DNA from: Acanthacorydalis orientalis
Lineage: Eukaryota; Arthropoda; Insecta; Megaloptera; Corydalidae
Assembly (NCBI GenBank): GCA_034766995.1
Contig: CM068321.1
Location: 13,951,526-14,015,525 of the forward strand
Length of the DNA: 64,000 bases
Reading direction: 5' to 3'
The notes beneath the pieces are model-generated. The model saw nothing but the letters and a program-made list of their open reading frames with translations. It was not told the DNA's origin and searched no databases. Of this stretch, positions 26,114-37,545 are shown in pieces. The position numbers and the translations under genes were made by a program. Numbering within the stretch: the first letter of the stretch is position 1; the number at the start of each line of letters is the position of its first letter.

Positions 26114-26179
26114 TATATAGATGTTTTTATGTACATTCGTTCATGTATGTACATGTATTTGAATTTTTAAATCGCAAAA

Positions 26180-26590
26180 ATTGCAAATCGCGACTGTACA
26201 CATTAAGAATAGAATTAGTAGGAAAACAGCAGATCGACAGACAGCGTTAACCGCTACTCCACAAATCGTACAATCCCAGCGTTAAACGAGCCCGCATTAT
26301 CATTATGTTTGCGATACGTTATATTAACGACCCCGCGTCGTATTCCGTTGGCTGGTGGCTGGCTCGATGGTCGGCGATGAAGCGGTAGAGCGGCGTAACG
26401 GCGTTTTCACCATAGTACCACCGTCGAACGAACGGTTGCTGGCAGCCAACAGCACAGCCGGCAAAAACATCGATTTATCACTCAGTTATTTATAGTGAAA
26501 ACGCTGCTGGCACGAAACTCCACTCTGCACCCCGCGGAAACAACAAACGCCTATCCATGTTTGCCTCATAAACCTTCACTACCACTATCC
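26180..26590. promoter_or_regulatory. G+C-rich, CpG-containing island
   Basis: The most strongly G+C-rich interior stretch of the window, about 400 bp with many CpGs. GCGTTTTCAC at 26401-26410 and GTGAAAACGC at 26495-26504 form a perfect 10-bp inverted repeat. TTATTTATAG at 26486-26494 resembles a Hox/Cdx-type site. No long open frame spans it. Enhancer, promoter or 5'UTR are all possible. Confidence 0.35.
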
Positions 26591-26746
26591 ACATCCACCA
26601 TATATTTATATCCAATATGATCGTTTTTAAAGACACCATCAGGAGATGCAATCAAATAATTAGATAAGTTATTTAAAACAGTTACTTGAAACAAGAGAAT
26701 TTTTTATATGACAAATAAAATAATTTTTGATCTTTTTCAATTTTAT

Positions 26747-26762
26747 CACACACATACACACA

Positions 26763-26796
<34 letters not shown>
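26747..26796. repeat. (CA)n(TA)n compound microsatellite
   Basis: Imperfect CA repeat 26747-26763, then a TA run of about 30 bp. Confidence 0.95.
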
Positions 26797-26797
<1 letters not shown>

Positions 26798-26900
26798 CAT
26801 CACTATCGAAATACGCATAAGCAACAATAAAAAAAATGATAATCAACTATTAAACATTTTGATTAGAGAAAATATTTTTCCGGTTTGTGAGTTGATTTAA
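26797..26900 (+). repeat. dispersed repeat family, copy E
   Basis: Contains AGCAACAATAAAAAAAATGA, ACTATTAAACATTTTGATTA and ATATTTTTCCGGTTTGTGAG, collinear with the proximal half of copies B and F. It follows a TA run directly. Confidence 0.45.
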
Positions 26901-27705
26901 AATTCGTATATAAAAATACAATCTCCGGCTTTCTAAATGTATGTAAAAGAGCATTAAAATTAATGGAAACGCGTATTAATGACTGTTGAAAATTTTAGAG
27001 AAATTTTTATTTTTTATTCAATTACTTATTTACAATTTAATGGGCCATACAACGTATGTTGATAATTTTATCTTTCATTTTGATAAAAAAAATAACTAGC
27101 ATGTAAACACATTATATTGTTGAAAAATAATTATCATGTTGTGTAATTTGTGTTTATGATCATTAATCAACATAATAATTATAATCATTTAATAATTACG
27201 TTTTTTTTCTGGAAAATATCTACTAACACAACTCAAGATATTTCTTAATTATATTTTTAATAACAAATGATGTTTGCAGAGTACAGCACAAAATGACAAC
27301 ATTTATAAGCCATGACCCATATTATTGGCCATATGAGAGACAATATAAATTCCTTACATTTTTTTTGCTCAACAACACCAACATAAGAAAAATGCTCCTT
27401 TAATAATATTACTCGTAAAAAGAAATAGTTATTTTCTTTGGTTTTTTTTCATACTTTTTCGTCGTAAGATATATTGTAACAGTATATTTTTATATAAAAT
27501 AATAACAGTTTACAAATCGTTCATTGTACTGTTTATAATTATAACTACAATATTTATCTTTTTAAGCGAACTAGAATTTTTTCTTTTAAAAAGAAGCTTA
27601 ATAAACAGTTTTACTAGCATTTTAATTAATAGACAACACTATTTTCAAATCCGTTTGAATAAAGTTAAACGTTTTATCATATATGGTTATATAGTAAAAT
27701 AGATT
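26901..27705. other. A+T-rich spacer
   Basis: No gene recognised up to the Tc1 remnant. Confidence 0.55.
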
Positions 27706-27709
27706 GGAC

Positions 27710-27970
27710 AAAAATTGGTTATCAGACAACGGAATTCAGGTTATTGAGTGGCCAGTACAATCCCCTGACCTGAATCTCTTTGAAAATCTTTGAGAAGATG
27801 TTAAAAATGCAGTTTCTCAATCAAAATCCAATACTGTTAATGAGTTATGGGAAGCAGTGAAATCTGCATGGGCGTCTATTCCTCGGGAAAGATGTAGGCA
27901 ATTAATCGATATTATGTCAAGGCGATATTCAACTGTGTTGACTAATATCGGTCACACAACACAATACTAG
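27710..27970 (+). pseudogene. Tc1/mariner transposase C-terminal fragment
   Basis: The frame reads SDNGIQVIEWPVQSPDLN, then FENL, a stop and EDVKNAV, and ends in a stop at 27968-27970. This is the C-terminal part of a Tc1-type DDE transposase, with the SPDLN motif and the nearby catalytic-region Glu. A TGA at 27791-27793 sits where the family has Trp (ENLW). The N-terminal DNA-binding domains and the first catalytic Asp are absent upstream. About 86 codons remain of a family usually near 340. It is a dead relic. Terminal inverted repeats were not identified. Confidence 0.9.
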
Positions 27971-28247
27971 ATTATTTTATTATATTTTGTATGTAAATTT
28001 TACTTTTAATTTTAAATATATATGATACTGGGAAACTGCTATTTTTGTACACAAACATTTTTGTCTTTCAAACTATAATAACATTAATTCTTTAAATGCG
28101 AAATAAAATTTAGTTAATATTTTTACATAAATGAGGTAAATAAATAGGGATTAATATAGCAACAAATATTTGAATTTATAATCAACAGAAAACTATTTGA
28201 GTTCATTCATAAAATCATATACAAAGCACTGCTATTCTTTTGCATAC

Positions 28248-28250
<3 letters not shown>
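27971..28250. other. A+T-rich flank of Tc1 remnant
   Basis: May include Tc1 3' sequence (GGAAACTGCTATTTTTGTAC near 28030), but no matching left terminal repeat was found. Confidence 0.4.
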
Positions 28251-28335
<85 letters not shown>

Positions 28336-28361
28336 AGAGAGAGAGAGAAATAGAGAGAGAA
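28251..28361. repeat. (TA)n(AG)n compound microsatellite
   Basis: TA with two CATA interruptions to 28332, then an AG-rich purine tail to about 28361. AG lies 3' of TA. Confidence 0.97.
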
Positions 28362-28446
28362 CGTTACGCTTAAAACCAATTACTGATGAAAATGACATTG
28401 AAGATATCTGGCTCTACACTGATAATCACTAAATGTCATAATAAAA

Positions 28447-28508
<62 letters not shown>

Positions 28509-28519
28509 ATATACATATG
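28447..28519. repeat. (CA)(TA)n(GTAT) microsatellite
   Basis: Short CA, TA run 28453-28496, then GTATATATGTATATATACATATG. Confidence 0.95.
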
Positions 28520-29505
28520 AGACGCATTTATGCGTACGTTTACATTTTTGATTAATGGTTATTTTAAAAAATAAATTTCCCATTGGCAGACTTTACAACT
28601 GCGTCTACTAAGAATGATTTAGTACCGTTTTGGGTTTTATGAGTACCACCCATATATTTATGTACGTTTTATGTACGTACGCGGTATTTATATATAGATC
28701 ACATGTGTGGTTGTGGTAGGAGATCAAAAATTCTCTAACCTTTCATGTTCTCCGTTCTGCGGTTCCAGTGGTATATGAAAAATATTAATTCCAAAAGCGT
28801 ATTAAAGTTTGTACAATGTTTTCACGTAATATACATACATACACACACGAACATATTTATTCATACACATGAAGTTTATATATTTAATAGAAGAGAAAAA
28901 GAACGTTTTACCGAAAAACTGATTAATATACTTAATATTTTTTCAATCAATACAAGTTTATATGATGCTACAGTTAGACATTAATTTTCAACACATGTAG
29001 GAATTTTCAATTATTAAAATTTTCCCTTCGAATAATTTATACTCGAGCTACTCAAATATTTTACTTAGGTTAACTGATCTACAATGCTTGTTTAAGAGAT
29101 GCTACTTTTCGTTTAATAAGATTTATATCATGTTTTTTCTTGATAAAATTAGAAGACGATATTATCTCACCCTACTCATGTAACGGTCTCACTATTCTCG
29201 AATAAGATTTTTCTTTCACTTGAGTATTATAAACCTTAATTGATTTTATCTCAAAGTTTAAACTCTTACAAACTTTACTTATAATATATGTAAGGTTTTT
29301 TCATGACAATAAAAATATAATGTAAAACAAGGATAATTGTACGAATCAATAGACACTACACATACACAACGGATATAGTATCATGAAATAATAATGTTGG
29401 ACCATGTGTATAGCCCACAATGGAAACTATGTTGAGAAATAAAATTGATTATTTCCAAAAAAACGGTGTTTATCTTGCTTTTTATCTCACTCATCAAACG
29501 ACCCA
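28520..29505. other. A+T-rich spacer
   Basis: Short CATA/CACA stretches near 28830-28870. A 79-codon frame at 28745-28984 has no recognisable domain and includes repeat sequence. Confidence 0.5.
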
Positions 29506-29506
29506 C

Positions 29507-29507
<1 letters not shown>

Positions 29508-29584
<77 letters not shown>
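29508..29584. repeat. (TA)n microsatellite, long
   Basis: Perfect TA run of 77 bp. Confidence 0.97.
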
Positions 29585-29586
<2 letters not shown>

Positions 29587-30450
29587 TATTAAATACAAAT
29601 GTTATAAAAATATTTTTATTACAGGAAGTATCATTTTTAAATTTCCCTGAAATTATTTGAAGCGACAGTCATATTTCATATAAATATGATATTAATCTAA
29701 GAAATTGCAGAAATCTTGCTTCCATGTATAATGATATATGCAAGTCATATAATTTTATATCGCTGCAATTTTATTTGCGGATTAGATAATGCACTTACAC
29801 AGTAATGATCACATACCTAATCTGGAAGTTCGTTTGATTAAGATTTAATCCTCAAGTTGTAATGGAACAAAAATCAGATTACGGATATAATTCGCATTGA
29901 ATTTTTACATAAATTATATATGTATGAGATATGCAACATCTCTATAGATCTTGGACGAACAGATGGAATGATATTCCTTACAGAATCAAAATTTTTATCA
30001 CGTAATTTAAATAAAACTTGTTTTATTGTTAAATGGCTGCATTAAAACTTTTAATAGAAGGATGTCATTCTGTTAATGAATCAGATATTTCTATAATGTT
30101 TTTATTAGTATTCATATAAATTACTAGATCTAACTATAGTTTATAATGAAAGTTTAAATGGGAAAACTTTAAATTGAAATTTTATGTTTTAGTTTTATTA
30201 TATACATTAGAAATTTAATATTAATAAATAAATTCAACTATTCTGCTTAGATAAATTTATATATTTTTTGAAATTGTACCTTTTAGAACATATTTAATTA
30301 ATAAATGTTATAAGTTTACTCTGCGCCTCTAATAATATTCTGCTCACAAATAATATAGACTACATAATGTACATAAAAAACATCTGATACATTTTTAGTA
30401 AAACAAAATAATTAAATCAGAAAAAAAAAACAAAATACATTTAAGACTGT
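29585..30450. other. A+T-rich spacer
   Basis: No gene or TE signature seen. Confidence 0.55.
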
Positions 30451-30454
30451 TCAA

Positions 30455-30500
30455 TAAATGATTATTGATCATTGTTCATTGTTGATTTGTTTGCCTTATA
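30455..30500 (-). repeat. dispersed repeat family, copy F left arm
   Basis: The reverse complement contains AACAATGATCAATAATCATT and TATTGAACAG, an inverted version of the right arm at 30535. Confidence 0.45.
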
Positions 30501-30534
30501 ACATTCGAATGATGATGAAATCGGTTTTAAAATA

Positions 30535-30690
30535 GTAATAAACAATAATCAAAAAAGAAAAAATTATCAATTATAGAATATTTTCGATCAGAAAAATAAT
30601 TGCGGTTTATAAGGATGAATAAACAATCTTTTGTGAAAGGGGATTTAGTCAAAGAGCCAAAACTACATAGGTTTCACAATCGAGAAAGAT
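30535..30690 (+). repeat. dispersed repeat family, copy F right arm
   Basis: Contains AACAATAATCAAAAAAG, GAATATTTTCGATCAGAAAA, TGCGGTTTATAAGGATGAAT and CTTTTGTGAAAGGGGATTTA. Collinear with copies A and B. Confidence 0.55.
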
Positions 30691-31180
30691 TTCAATCAGA
30701 AAAATAAAAGATAATATTCTAGTCTATTTAATATCTTCATTTTACTCTTTTTAAATATTTCAATTATTAATGAGATTCCATATTCAAATATTCTAATATA
30801 TATTTTTAAAACAATGACTTCATATTAAAACAAATTGAAATTATAAATGTACAAAATTTATTGATATAAAAAATTATATAGAATTATTTTTTGTTTACTT
30901 GATAAAATATCATGGTGAATGTAATGATTTTTTGTCCTTTGAATTATATTTTATATAGATATAAGGATGTTCTTATATTTTATTTCATATATTGTAAGTT
31001 ATCCATATTCATGGCAACATCGATGAAAAATTTAATTTAGAGAATACATTTTAATACGTATAATTACATATTTTTATTTTTTTTAATTAATAATTGTCTT
31101 ATTGGACATTTCTGATCTATACAATTTATTTATAAACTTATAACATGAATTAAAATTAATAAAGTGTATTAAAAATACAT

Positions 31181-31183
<3 letters not shown>
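30691..31183. other. A+T-rich spacer
   Basis: No recognisable feature. Confidence 0.55.
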
Positions 31184-31231
<48 letters not shown>

Positions 31232-31251
31232 GAGTATATATATATATATAA
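31184..31251. repeat. (TA)n microsatellite, two blocks
   Basis: TA 31184-31228 and 31235-31250, separated by CACGAG. Confidence 0.96.
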
Positions 31252-31429
31252 TGTAATGCATATAAATGTATATGTATAACTTTTAGATATCAGCGAAACG
31301 ATTCCGCACAATCCACATTTTGTATATTCATGAGAGCGCGATATATTTCTCATGCGGTAGCTAAGTATAATTAAGATGCAGCTTATAAAACTACAGTTGG
31401 CTGACACAAAAGCCTTCAACAAATTTGTA

Positions 31430-31660
31430 ATTACAATAGAAACGAGTCGAGTTCACACAGAGTATCTACCGTATCAGTGTCATCACAGTGTGGCGGGTCT
31501 TAGAGATAAACTGCTCATTAGCAACCATCTCGGTTAGCACCTCGTGCCTCCTTAAAGGCTTCGTACATTTGTGTGGATGATAAGGCGAAAACTCGGCCGA
31601 ATGCTGATAAAACCGCGTTGATAGTAGTTGGAAATAGTTTCGAGACAGTTTAATTTGTAT
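31430..31660. promoter_or_regulatory. G+C-richer island with three GATA-type sites
   Basis: AGATAA at 31504-31509 and TGATAA at 31578-31583 and 31605-31610. More CpGs than the flanks. No good open frame. An enhancer role is inferred from motif density only. Confidence 0.3.
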
Positions 31661-32245
31661 TTAAAACGAAAATTTCACGTTTATTAATGGATTTTATAAT
31701 ATGCACGGATGGAAATATTCAAGATTGTTTATTTGCATCGTAATCTATCTCAATTATATTTCCAACCGAAACTTTGTATCCGTACTGAGTTGATAATAGT
31801 ATTCTTTTTTGTTATCGAGTAAATATATTCCATTTAACATTATAAAGCAATATACGTTTATAAATGAATACTTTTATCATCTTCATTTATATTAAAATAG
31901 TAAAAAGGATATTAAATTTAAATACATTTAATCATTTTCAACACAGACATAGACATTTAACTGTTTTAAAACTATTCATAAATGCATACATAAGTACATT
32001 TGTTTATAAGCCTAGTTTCTAAAATAATAAAATATTTTTATTTGTAAAAATTAATTAATATATTTAATTGAATTATATTTCGAATTATATATTACTTCGA
32101 TGCAAAGAAAATGAATATTCCATCTAAATATACCTATTATACATTATTTACAGTACATTTTTTAAAGAAAATTAATATTTTATTTGTAAAATACAATAAT
32201 TATCTTAATAAAACAATAGTTTAATTTTGTAATTTATATACTATT
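31661..32245. other. A+T-rich spacer
   Basis: No recognisable feature. Confidence 0.55.
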
Positions 32246-32248
32246 TAA

Positions 32249-32282
32249 TATATATATATATATACACACACATGTATATGTG
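32249..32282. repeat. (TA)n(CA)n microsatellite
   Basis: Short TA run, then CACACACATG. Confidence 0.93.
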
Positions 32283-32469
32283 TTAAAAGACTAGTAATAA
32301 ATTCTAATATCTTAAATTCTTGAGATACTTTCCTCAGAAATAACAACGTTTAAACGTCTAATATCTAATGTATAAATATTTGCTTCAAATGGAGTACGTT
32401 ATAAGAATTAAAAAAAAAACAGTTTAAATAAACGTAAAATGATTTCAATTGTCGAAAAAAAAACAAATA

Positions 32470-33170
32470 CAAAACACACCAGGCAACCATCCAACCAAGT
32501 ATCCACGCAACCAACGAACCAACAGTTTTTTTATGTTTTTCTGGTTGGAAAAGTTGACATTGTTTAATGGGAATCTGTTCGTGACAGCTGAAGCACGAGT
32601 ACTTTAAAAAGCTTCCGAACCGCGGCGCTAGCGTTCACTGTCAATGTCAGTCGTCACCAGCCGAGCACAAATTACATTTTTTTTCTACTCGCAATTGTTT
32701 TACACTACGCTCATATACAGACGACTGCTGCCACAGTTCCACTTTCCCTTCGTCTTTTCCGAACTTATATAATTTTTCCGCTCCATGATTTATGATGATG
32801 AGATTGACCTCAATTCGAAACTTTGAGATTTGTTAGATTAATCGTCTCAGATGAAATTTCATTCTGGACACATTCTACTCGTAATGAGATTCGTGAAAAG
32901 ATTTCAAATTATTTTTAATAAATCACCGAGATTTTTTAAATATATTTTCTTTTTCGCAAAGTGGCTTGTTTAAATGCGAGCTGCCGAAACGACAGCTTTC
33001 CGAGGCGGTATTCATACTTCAATTATCGATATTCAAGATGAAGATCAGTTTAAAAAGTACATTTCAGAATAAAACCAGCCTGAAAAACGCGCTGACATTT
33101 CTTAGAATGTTTTCATTCGGAAAGACTTATTTTATAAAAAGCAGGTAGCCGACACGTTGCACATTAATGT
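32470..33170. promoter_or_regulatory. G+C-richer island with CAACCA repeats
   Basis: CAACCA occurs at 32484, 32492 and 32508, with related CCAAC words nearby. A CpG-richer block (CCGCGGCGCTAGCG) lies near 32620-32635. The right part carries a 60-codon frame (32966-33148), Lys/Ser/Phe-rich and unrecognised. A regulatory patch or an exon are both possible; neither is proven. Confidence 0.3.
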
Positions 33171-34425
33171 TTTTCATTCGGATAAATGTGTGTTTTAGCT
33201 CGAGTTTCATTATTTTATAGTAACTCGTGTAATTCTATTATAAAATGTACTTAATTTACCGAGAAACAGAATAAAACAGAGTAACTTTGATTCATGCGGA
33301 ATAATAATTACTATTTTTAAAACATAAAAGTACACAATTTAAATATGAATATAACGAAAAACAATATAATTTGAATCATAAATATTAAAATATTGTAATT
33401 ATTATTTAAAATTGTGGAATATTATTTTTGATTAACAAAAATATTCATGAAATGAAACACATTTTTATATACTCCCATTTAATAATTTTTTTTACAAAAA
33501 TTTTACTTTTGGAAACATAATAAACTAGAATATATTTAAAAATATATTAAAAAAAATTTAGTTAATCGTTGATTCTTTTTCTTATGTACATCATATTTAT
33601 CAAAAAAAAACATGACTTAAAAATTGAAAAAAAAATGTTTTTAAAAACAGTTAAGTAGAATTTATGATTCATAGATTAATATAAATTAGTCATACATTTT
33701 ACACTTCTTTTATGGAATTCTGGAATATGGGCTTCCTTATTGATTTTTTTCTAGATGTTTTTAAATTAACTTCTCTTGTTATTTTTTGCTAAGATCATAG
33801 AATAATAGAGAAATTATAAATATGTATTAAATATTTCATCTCAAAGAAAGAATAATAAAAATATCACTTCCGAAATAGGAACCGTTGAAAACATATTGTC
33901 AATTCGAATTTATTTTTAAAATATACACATATTTCTATAAATTATTTTTTTTATATAATTGGTAAAATATATTTGACAGTAATTAATTTTTAACTATTTA
34001 ATTTTGTAAAATGCAAAAAAATAAATAATAAATTAATTTGAAAATTTTTTTATTGAAACTATTTATCTAATCAATCATCAATTATAATTTGATACCATTT
34101 ATAAACAAATTATAATAGAAAATATTATTACATTATATGATAAAACATCTATAAAAATATCCACATAGTAAGTGAAATTATTTCAAAGTTTACGAATTAT
34201 AAATTTCCTTTCAACAGTCAAAAGATTAATGAAAAGACAAGATAAATACAAAAATATGTAACCTAGAGGCACAGATGTGAGTACAATACTGGTCGTTGCA
34301 TGTATTTGACAGGCACAGATGGGATACAAAGGGTTAAGAATTTATTTTATGATTTAATCCAATTAATAGAATGAACTCCATTGCTATTTTATACGATTAT
34401 TAATTTTATTATTGTGTTTATAATT
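33171..34425. other. A+T-rich spacer
   Basis: About 1.2 kb without microsatellite or gene. GGCACAGATG occurs twice, at 34268 and 34312, in a slightly G+C-richer patch. Confidence 0.5.
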
Positions 34426-34427
34426 TC

Positions 34428-34429
<2 letters not shown>

Positions 34430-34489
<60 letters not shown>

Positions 34490-34490
34490 G
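34430..34490. repeat. (TA)n(TG)n compound microsatellite
   Basis: TA run to about 34472, then TATGTGTGTGTGTG. Confidence 0.96.
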
Positions 34491-34608
34491 TATATTTATT
34501 AATTTCCAATAACTATATTTGTTTATAAATGCCCGTGACAAATTATCGGAAATGTGTAAATATTTATATATGGATTTCATTTTCACAACATGTGTGTGTA
34601 TTGTACTT

Positions 34609-34641
34609 ATATATATATATATATAATCGTGTGTGTGTGTT
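34609..34641. repeat. (TA)n / (TG)n microsatellite
   Basis: Short TA run, ATCG, then a TG repeat. Confidence 0.93.
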
Positions 34642-34880
34642 GTAAAATGAAATTATGGGTGTGTATATATATGCAAACTAATAAAAAGCGTTATCTAACA
34701 AACTTACATATTTTACATTTTAACCTGGATAAATATAAAGCTATGTTTAAAATTACTGTTCCTTGAGATAGGAAAACTAAATTTAATTAAATGACATTGT
34801 CGAGTATGAAGATACTACAACAATAACCTTCAAGTAATAAACTTGATTTATTGAATTATGAGCATAAATGAAACATTTAC

Positions 34881-34898
34881 ATATATATATATATATAT
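34881..34898. repeat. (TA)n microsatellite, short
   Basis: TA run of 18 bp. Confidence 0.88.
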
Positions 34899-35104
34899 GA
34901 GTATATATTTGCTAAGGTTGAGATTGATTAAAATTTTGATGTTAAAACTTACATTTTTACATTATGGATATTTTTAGGTGAAGAAGTATTAGTTACCTAT
35001 AACAAAAAAGAAACATTAGTATTTAAAATTAAATATTTCTATCATAGACAAAAAGGTTCATATTATTGATACAACCAAACAGGCACACATTTACTCATAA
35101 GCAC

Positions 35105-35146
35105 TCACACACATAGATAGATACATACATACATACAAATATTCAT

Positions 35147-35200
<54 letters not shown>
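35105..35200. repeat. CA/GATA/CATA/(TA)n compound microsatellite
   Basis: CACACACATAGATAGATA and CATA units, then a TA run of about 48 bp to 35199. Confidence 0.96.
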
Positions 35201-35202
<2 letters not shown>

Positions 35203-35204
35203 CA

Positions 35205-35285
35205 AATATGTTATCGTACTGTGGCTAAATTCACTTTCACAAATAAATCACATCACAATTAAAATTATTAAATCTTTGAATAAGA
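35205..35285 (-). repeat. dispersed repeat family, copy H left arm
   Basis: GTGGCTAAATTCACTTTCAC at 35221-35240 then AAATAAAT is the reverse complement of the family core and its TTTAGCCAC extension. The distal end abuts the (TA)n run ending at 35199, as in copies A and C. Confidence 0.6.
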
Positions 35286-35335
35286 AATTTTTGTTTTATA
35301 TGAGAAAGTGATTCGTTTATAATAATCATAATGCT
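35286..35335 (+). repeat. dispersed repeat family, copy H right arm
   Basis: AAATTTTTGTTTTATATGAG and AAAGTGATTCGTTTATAAT resemble the right-arm sequence. Forms a close inverted pair with the left arm. Weak. Confidence 0.3.
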
Positions 35336-36129
35336 TAATAAGAACATTAAGTCTTAAAAACTATAATTTTTTTCAAATATTGTAACCACCGAATACATTC
35401 AATTAATATAAATGTACAAAACAATAATTTGTTTATAAATAAAAAAATATTATGAAATTTTATTAATAGTATTCATTTTTGAAAAATTAACTAACTACCA
35501 CAAAAAAGTAAAGTCTATTTGAAATGACAGCAAACTGATTTCAACAATTTTTTCTAAGCATTTAAAACTGATGAACGTCCACAACATTAATCTTTCAAAC
35601 AAAAGCTTTATTCATTCATTCATTTATCTAATGCAATTGTTAGAACATGTACAATGTGTTGTGATATCAACTACTGATAAATTTTATAAAACTATTCTAA
35701 GAGAATAAAAAAATTAATAAAACCTCCACACATATCTTTCTGTAGATGACAACTTAATTGTTCACAATACAAAACACATCAATTGAATGAAATTGTAATA
35801 AATGCTATTTTGAAATTTAAAAATAATGAATGATCTTACACGGAAATTTTTTGCAAATAAAAAGTTTTAACAGTATCTATTTAATTATCTTGAAACTTCT
35901 GATTGTTTGTATTGAAAATATTTTAGATACATAAATAAACTAACCATATATACAATAAAAAATGTATACTAACAAATATAGTTCAGTAATTAATTAAACA
36001 ATTAAATATATTCTATATCCTAATTAAATTTAACATTATTTCAGACATGTAAGGAAGTTCACTTTGAATAGTAATTATTATATCAACGTTTGTATGAACA
36101 TAGATATTTTCGTTTAAACATTATGTGCA
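35336..36129. other. A+T-rich spacer
   Basis: No recognisable feature. Confidence 0.55.

Positions 36130-36156
<27 letters not shown>
36130..36156. repeat. (TA)n microsatellite, short
   Basis: TA run of 27 bp. Confidence 0.93.
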
Positions 36157-36160
<4 letters not shown>

Positions 36161-36283
36161 CATCAAACCTGTTTTTATATATCTGAATTTACAAAAGAAA
36201 ATACAAAAATGAAGACAATTAATTCATTTATTTGTCTGTTCTAAATAATCATTTCTATGTAAATTTATAATTATTCATGTTCA

Positions 36284-36287
<4 letters not shown>

Positions 36288-36338
<51 letters not shown>

Positions 36339-36343
36339 ATGTA
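36288..36343. repeat. (TA)n(TG)n compound microsatellite
   Basis: TA run to about 36324, then TGTGTGTGTGTGTATG. Confidence 0.96.
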
Positions 36344-36599
36344 AAAAAACAGTTGGCATCTTTAGTCTGAATTTAAAATAAATTGAAACTGTTATTATTA
36401 TAAATATTTATTTAATATTACATGTAACATATATTTAGTTCTTTACTTGTTACTTGTCATTTCTTTACATATTAAACTACAGGAATATTTAATTGAACGA
36501 GCTAATACAATGAGTAAATTTGTTCATAATCGTTTAGCAGAATTAGTGGAATGTAATTGAAACGTATACAGATTTATTGAGAATTTGTAGGATAACATA

Positions 36600-36989
36600 A
36601 TGACCTTTGATTGTATAATTCAATTAAATTCTTATAAAACCTTCGCAAATACGATTAAACTTGATGAAAATTGCACAATGCACGTTTCTGGCGAGTGGTT
36701 CCAGAAAAAGCTGAAGCATCGGTGTTACCAACTATTTTACATAATGGACAGAAAATGTATCCAGCAGTACCACTGTACCGCAACGACCGAAGAACGGTGG
36801 AACCAAGTAATGGTGAGGCTGTTGCTATACGGTTTTCCGCAGCTCAGTACGTTGTTATTTCTGATTAAAATTATAAATTATTATCACGCCTTCAGACACG
36901 AAGCCATAACGTATACATATAACTCGGCGTCTCTTTCTATATTTCCCCTCTCTTTGTACGTAATTTCTGTAGCACCGGCATTTGCATAA
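36600..36989 (+). CDS. candidate open reading frame, 129 codons, unknown
   Basis: This is the longest plus-strand frame in the window that is not TA-repeat sequence. It lies in a G+C-richer island that continues to about 37310. The N-terminal 75 residues are mixed and protein-like (Trp, Cys, His, charged residues), with WFQKKLKHRCYQLF near residues 33-46. Residues 85-129 are hydrophobic or Ser/Ala-rich. A second frame at 36671-36868 (65 codons) overlaps it and is equally protein-like, so coding is ambiguous. A GTGAGG donor-like word lies at 36812. I recognise no family; exon or chance frame are both possible. Confidence 0.2.
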   Translation: MTFDCIIQLNSYKTFANTIKLDENCTMHVSGEWFQKKLKHRCYQLFYIMDRKCIQQYHCTATTEERWNQVMVRLLLYGFPQLSTLLFLIKIINYYHAFRHEAITYTYNSASLSIFPLSLYVISVAPAFA

Positions 36990-37320
36990 AAGTATAATGT
37001 TACCGTGAACTGCCATGAATGCTGAATTGCAAGACTTGTTACGGCGTAGCGACGAAGAGAACCCAGTCTGTAACGATAATATTCGGGTGATCATTGTTAA
37101 AACAGTACACTGTTGTTACAGACACTCTTTACGGTTTGAGTCGCGGTGGGGTCCTGTTCTGTTTTGCTCCTACGTTGACGATGGGTACACGTAAAAGTTT
37201 TACGTTATTTGCGAGGAATTATAATTTATTCTCGCGTCGATCTACCAGTGTGACGAAGCGCTTGCTCTGAAGTTAGACTGTTATGTTGGATTGCAATGAT
37301 TATTGTGATTATTGTGTTCG
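36990..37320. promoter_or_regulatory. G+C-richer island, right part
   Basis: Contains AACAGTACACTGTT at 37101-37114 (two 6-bp inverted arms around AC). A direct repeat GATTATTGT x2 at 37298-37315 resembles paired SOX sites. CpG-richer than the flanks. No long frame on the plus strand. Confidence 0.28.
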
Positions 37321-37480
37321 CGAATAATAAGATGCGAGAGTTTAGGAATTTTTTGCATAAAGGGATGGAAAAACTTTTACGGTATTCATTATTTATGTTG
37401 GCTATTCTTTATTTTAAATTTTCTACGCGTGTTTTTTTTTTTGTACGGATTTTATAAAAATAGAAAGTTGTATATTTTAC

Positions 37481-37501
37481 ATACATATATACACACTTGC
37501 A

Positions 37502-37539
<38 letters not shown>

Positions 37540-37545
37540 TACATA
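37481..37545. repeat. CATA/(TA)n microsatellite
   Basis: CATACATATATACACAC, then TA run 37504-37532 and CACACATACATA. Confidence 0.94.

Noticed and set aside
27971..28110. Right terminal inverted repeat of the Tc1 element
   Set aside because: A plausible A+T-rich end exists, but no matching left end is present in the upstream sequence, so the boundary cannot be set.
32484..32523. CAACCA repeats as a telomere-like tract
   Set aside because: Only three imperfect copies with irregular spacing, and the unit does not match a known telomere repeat.
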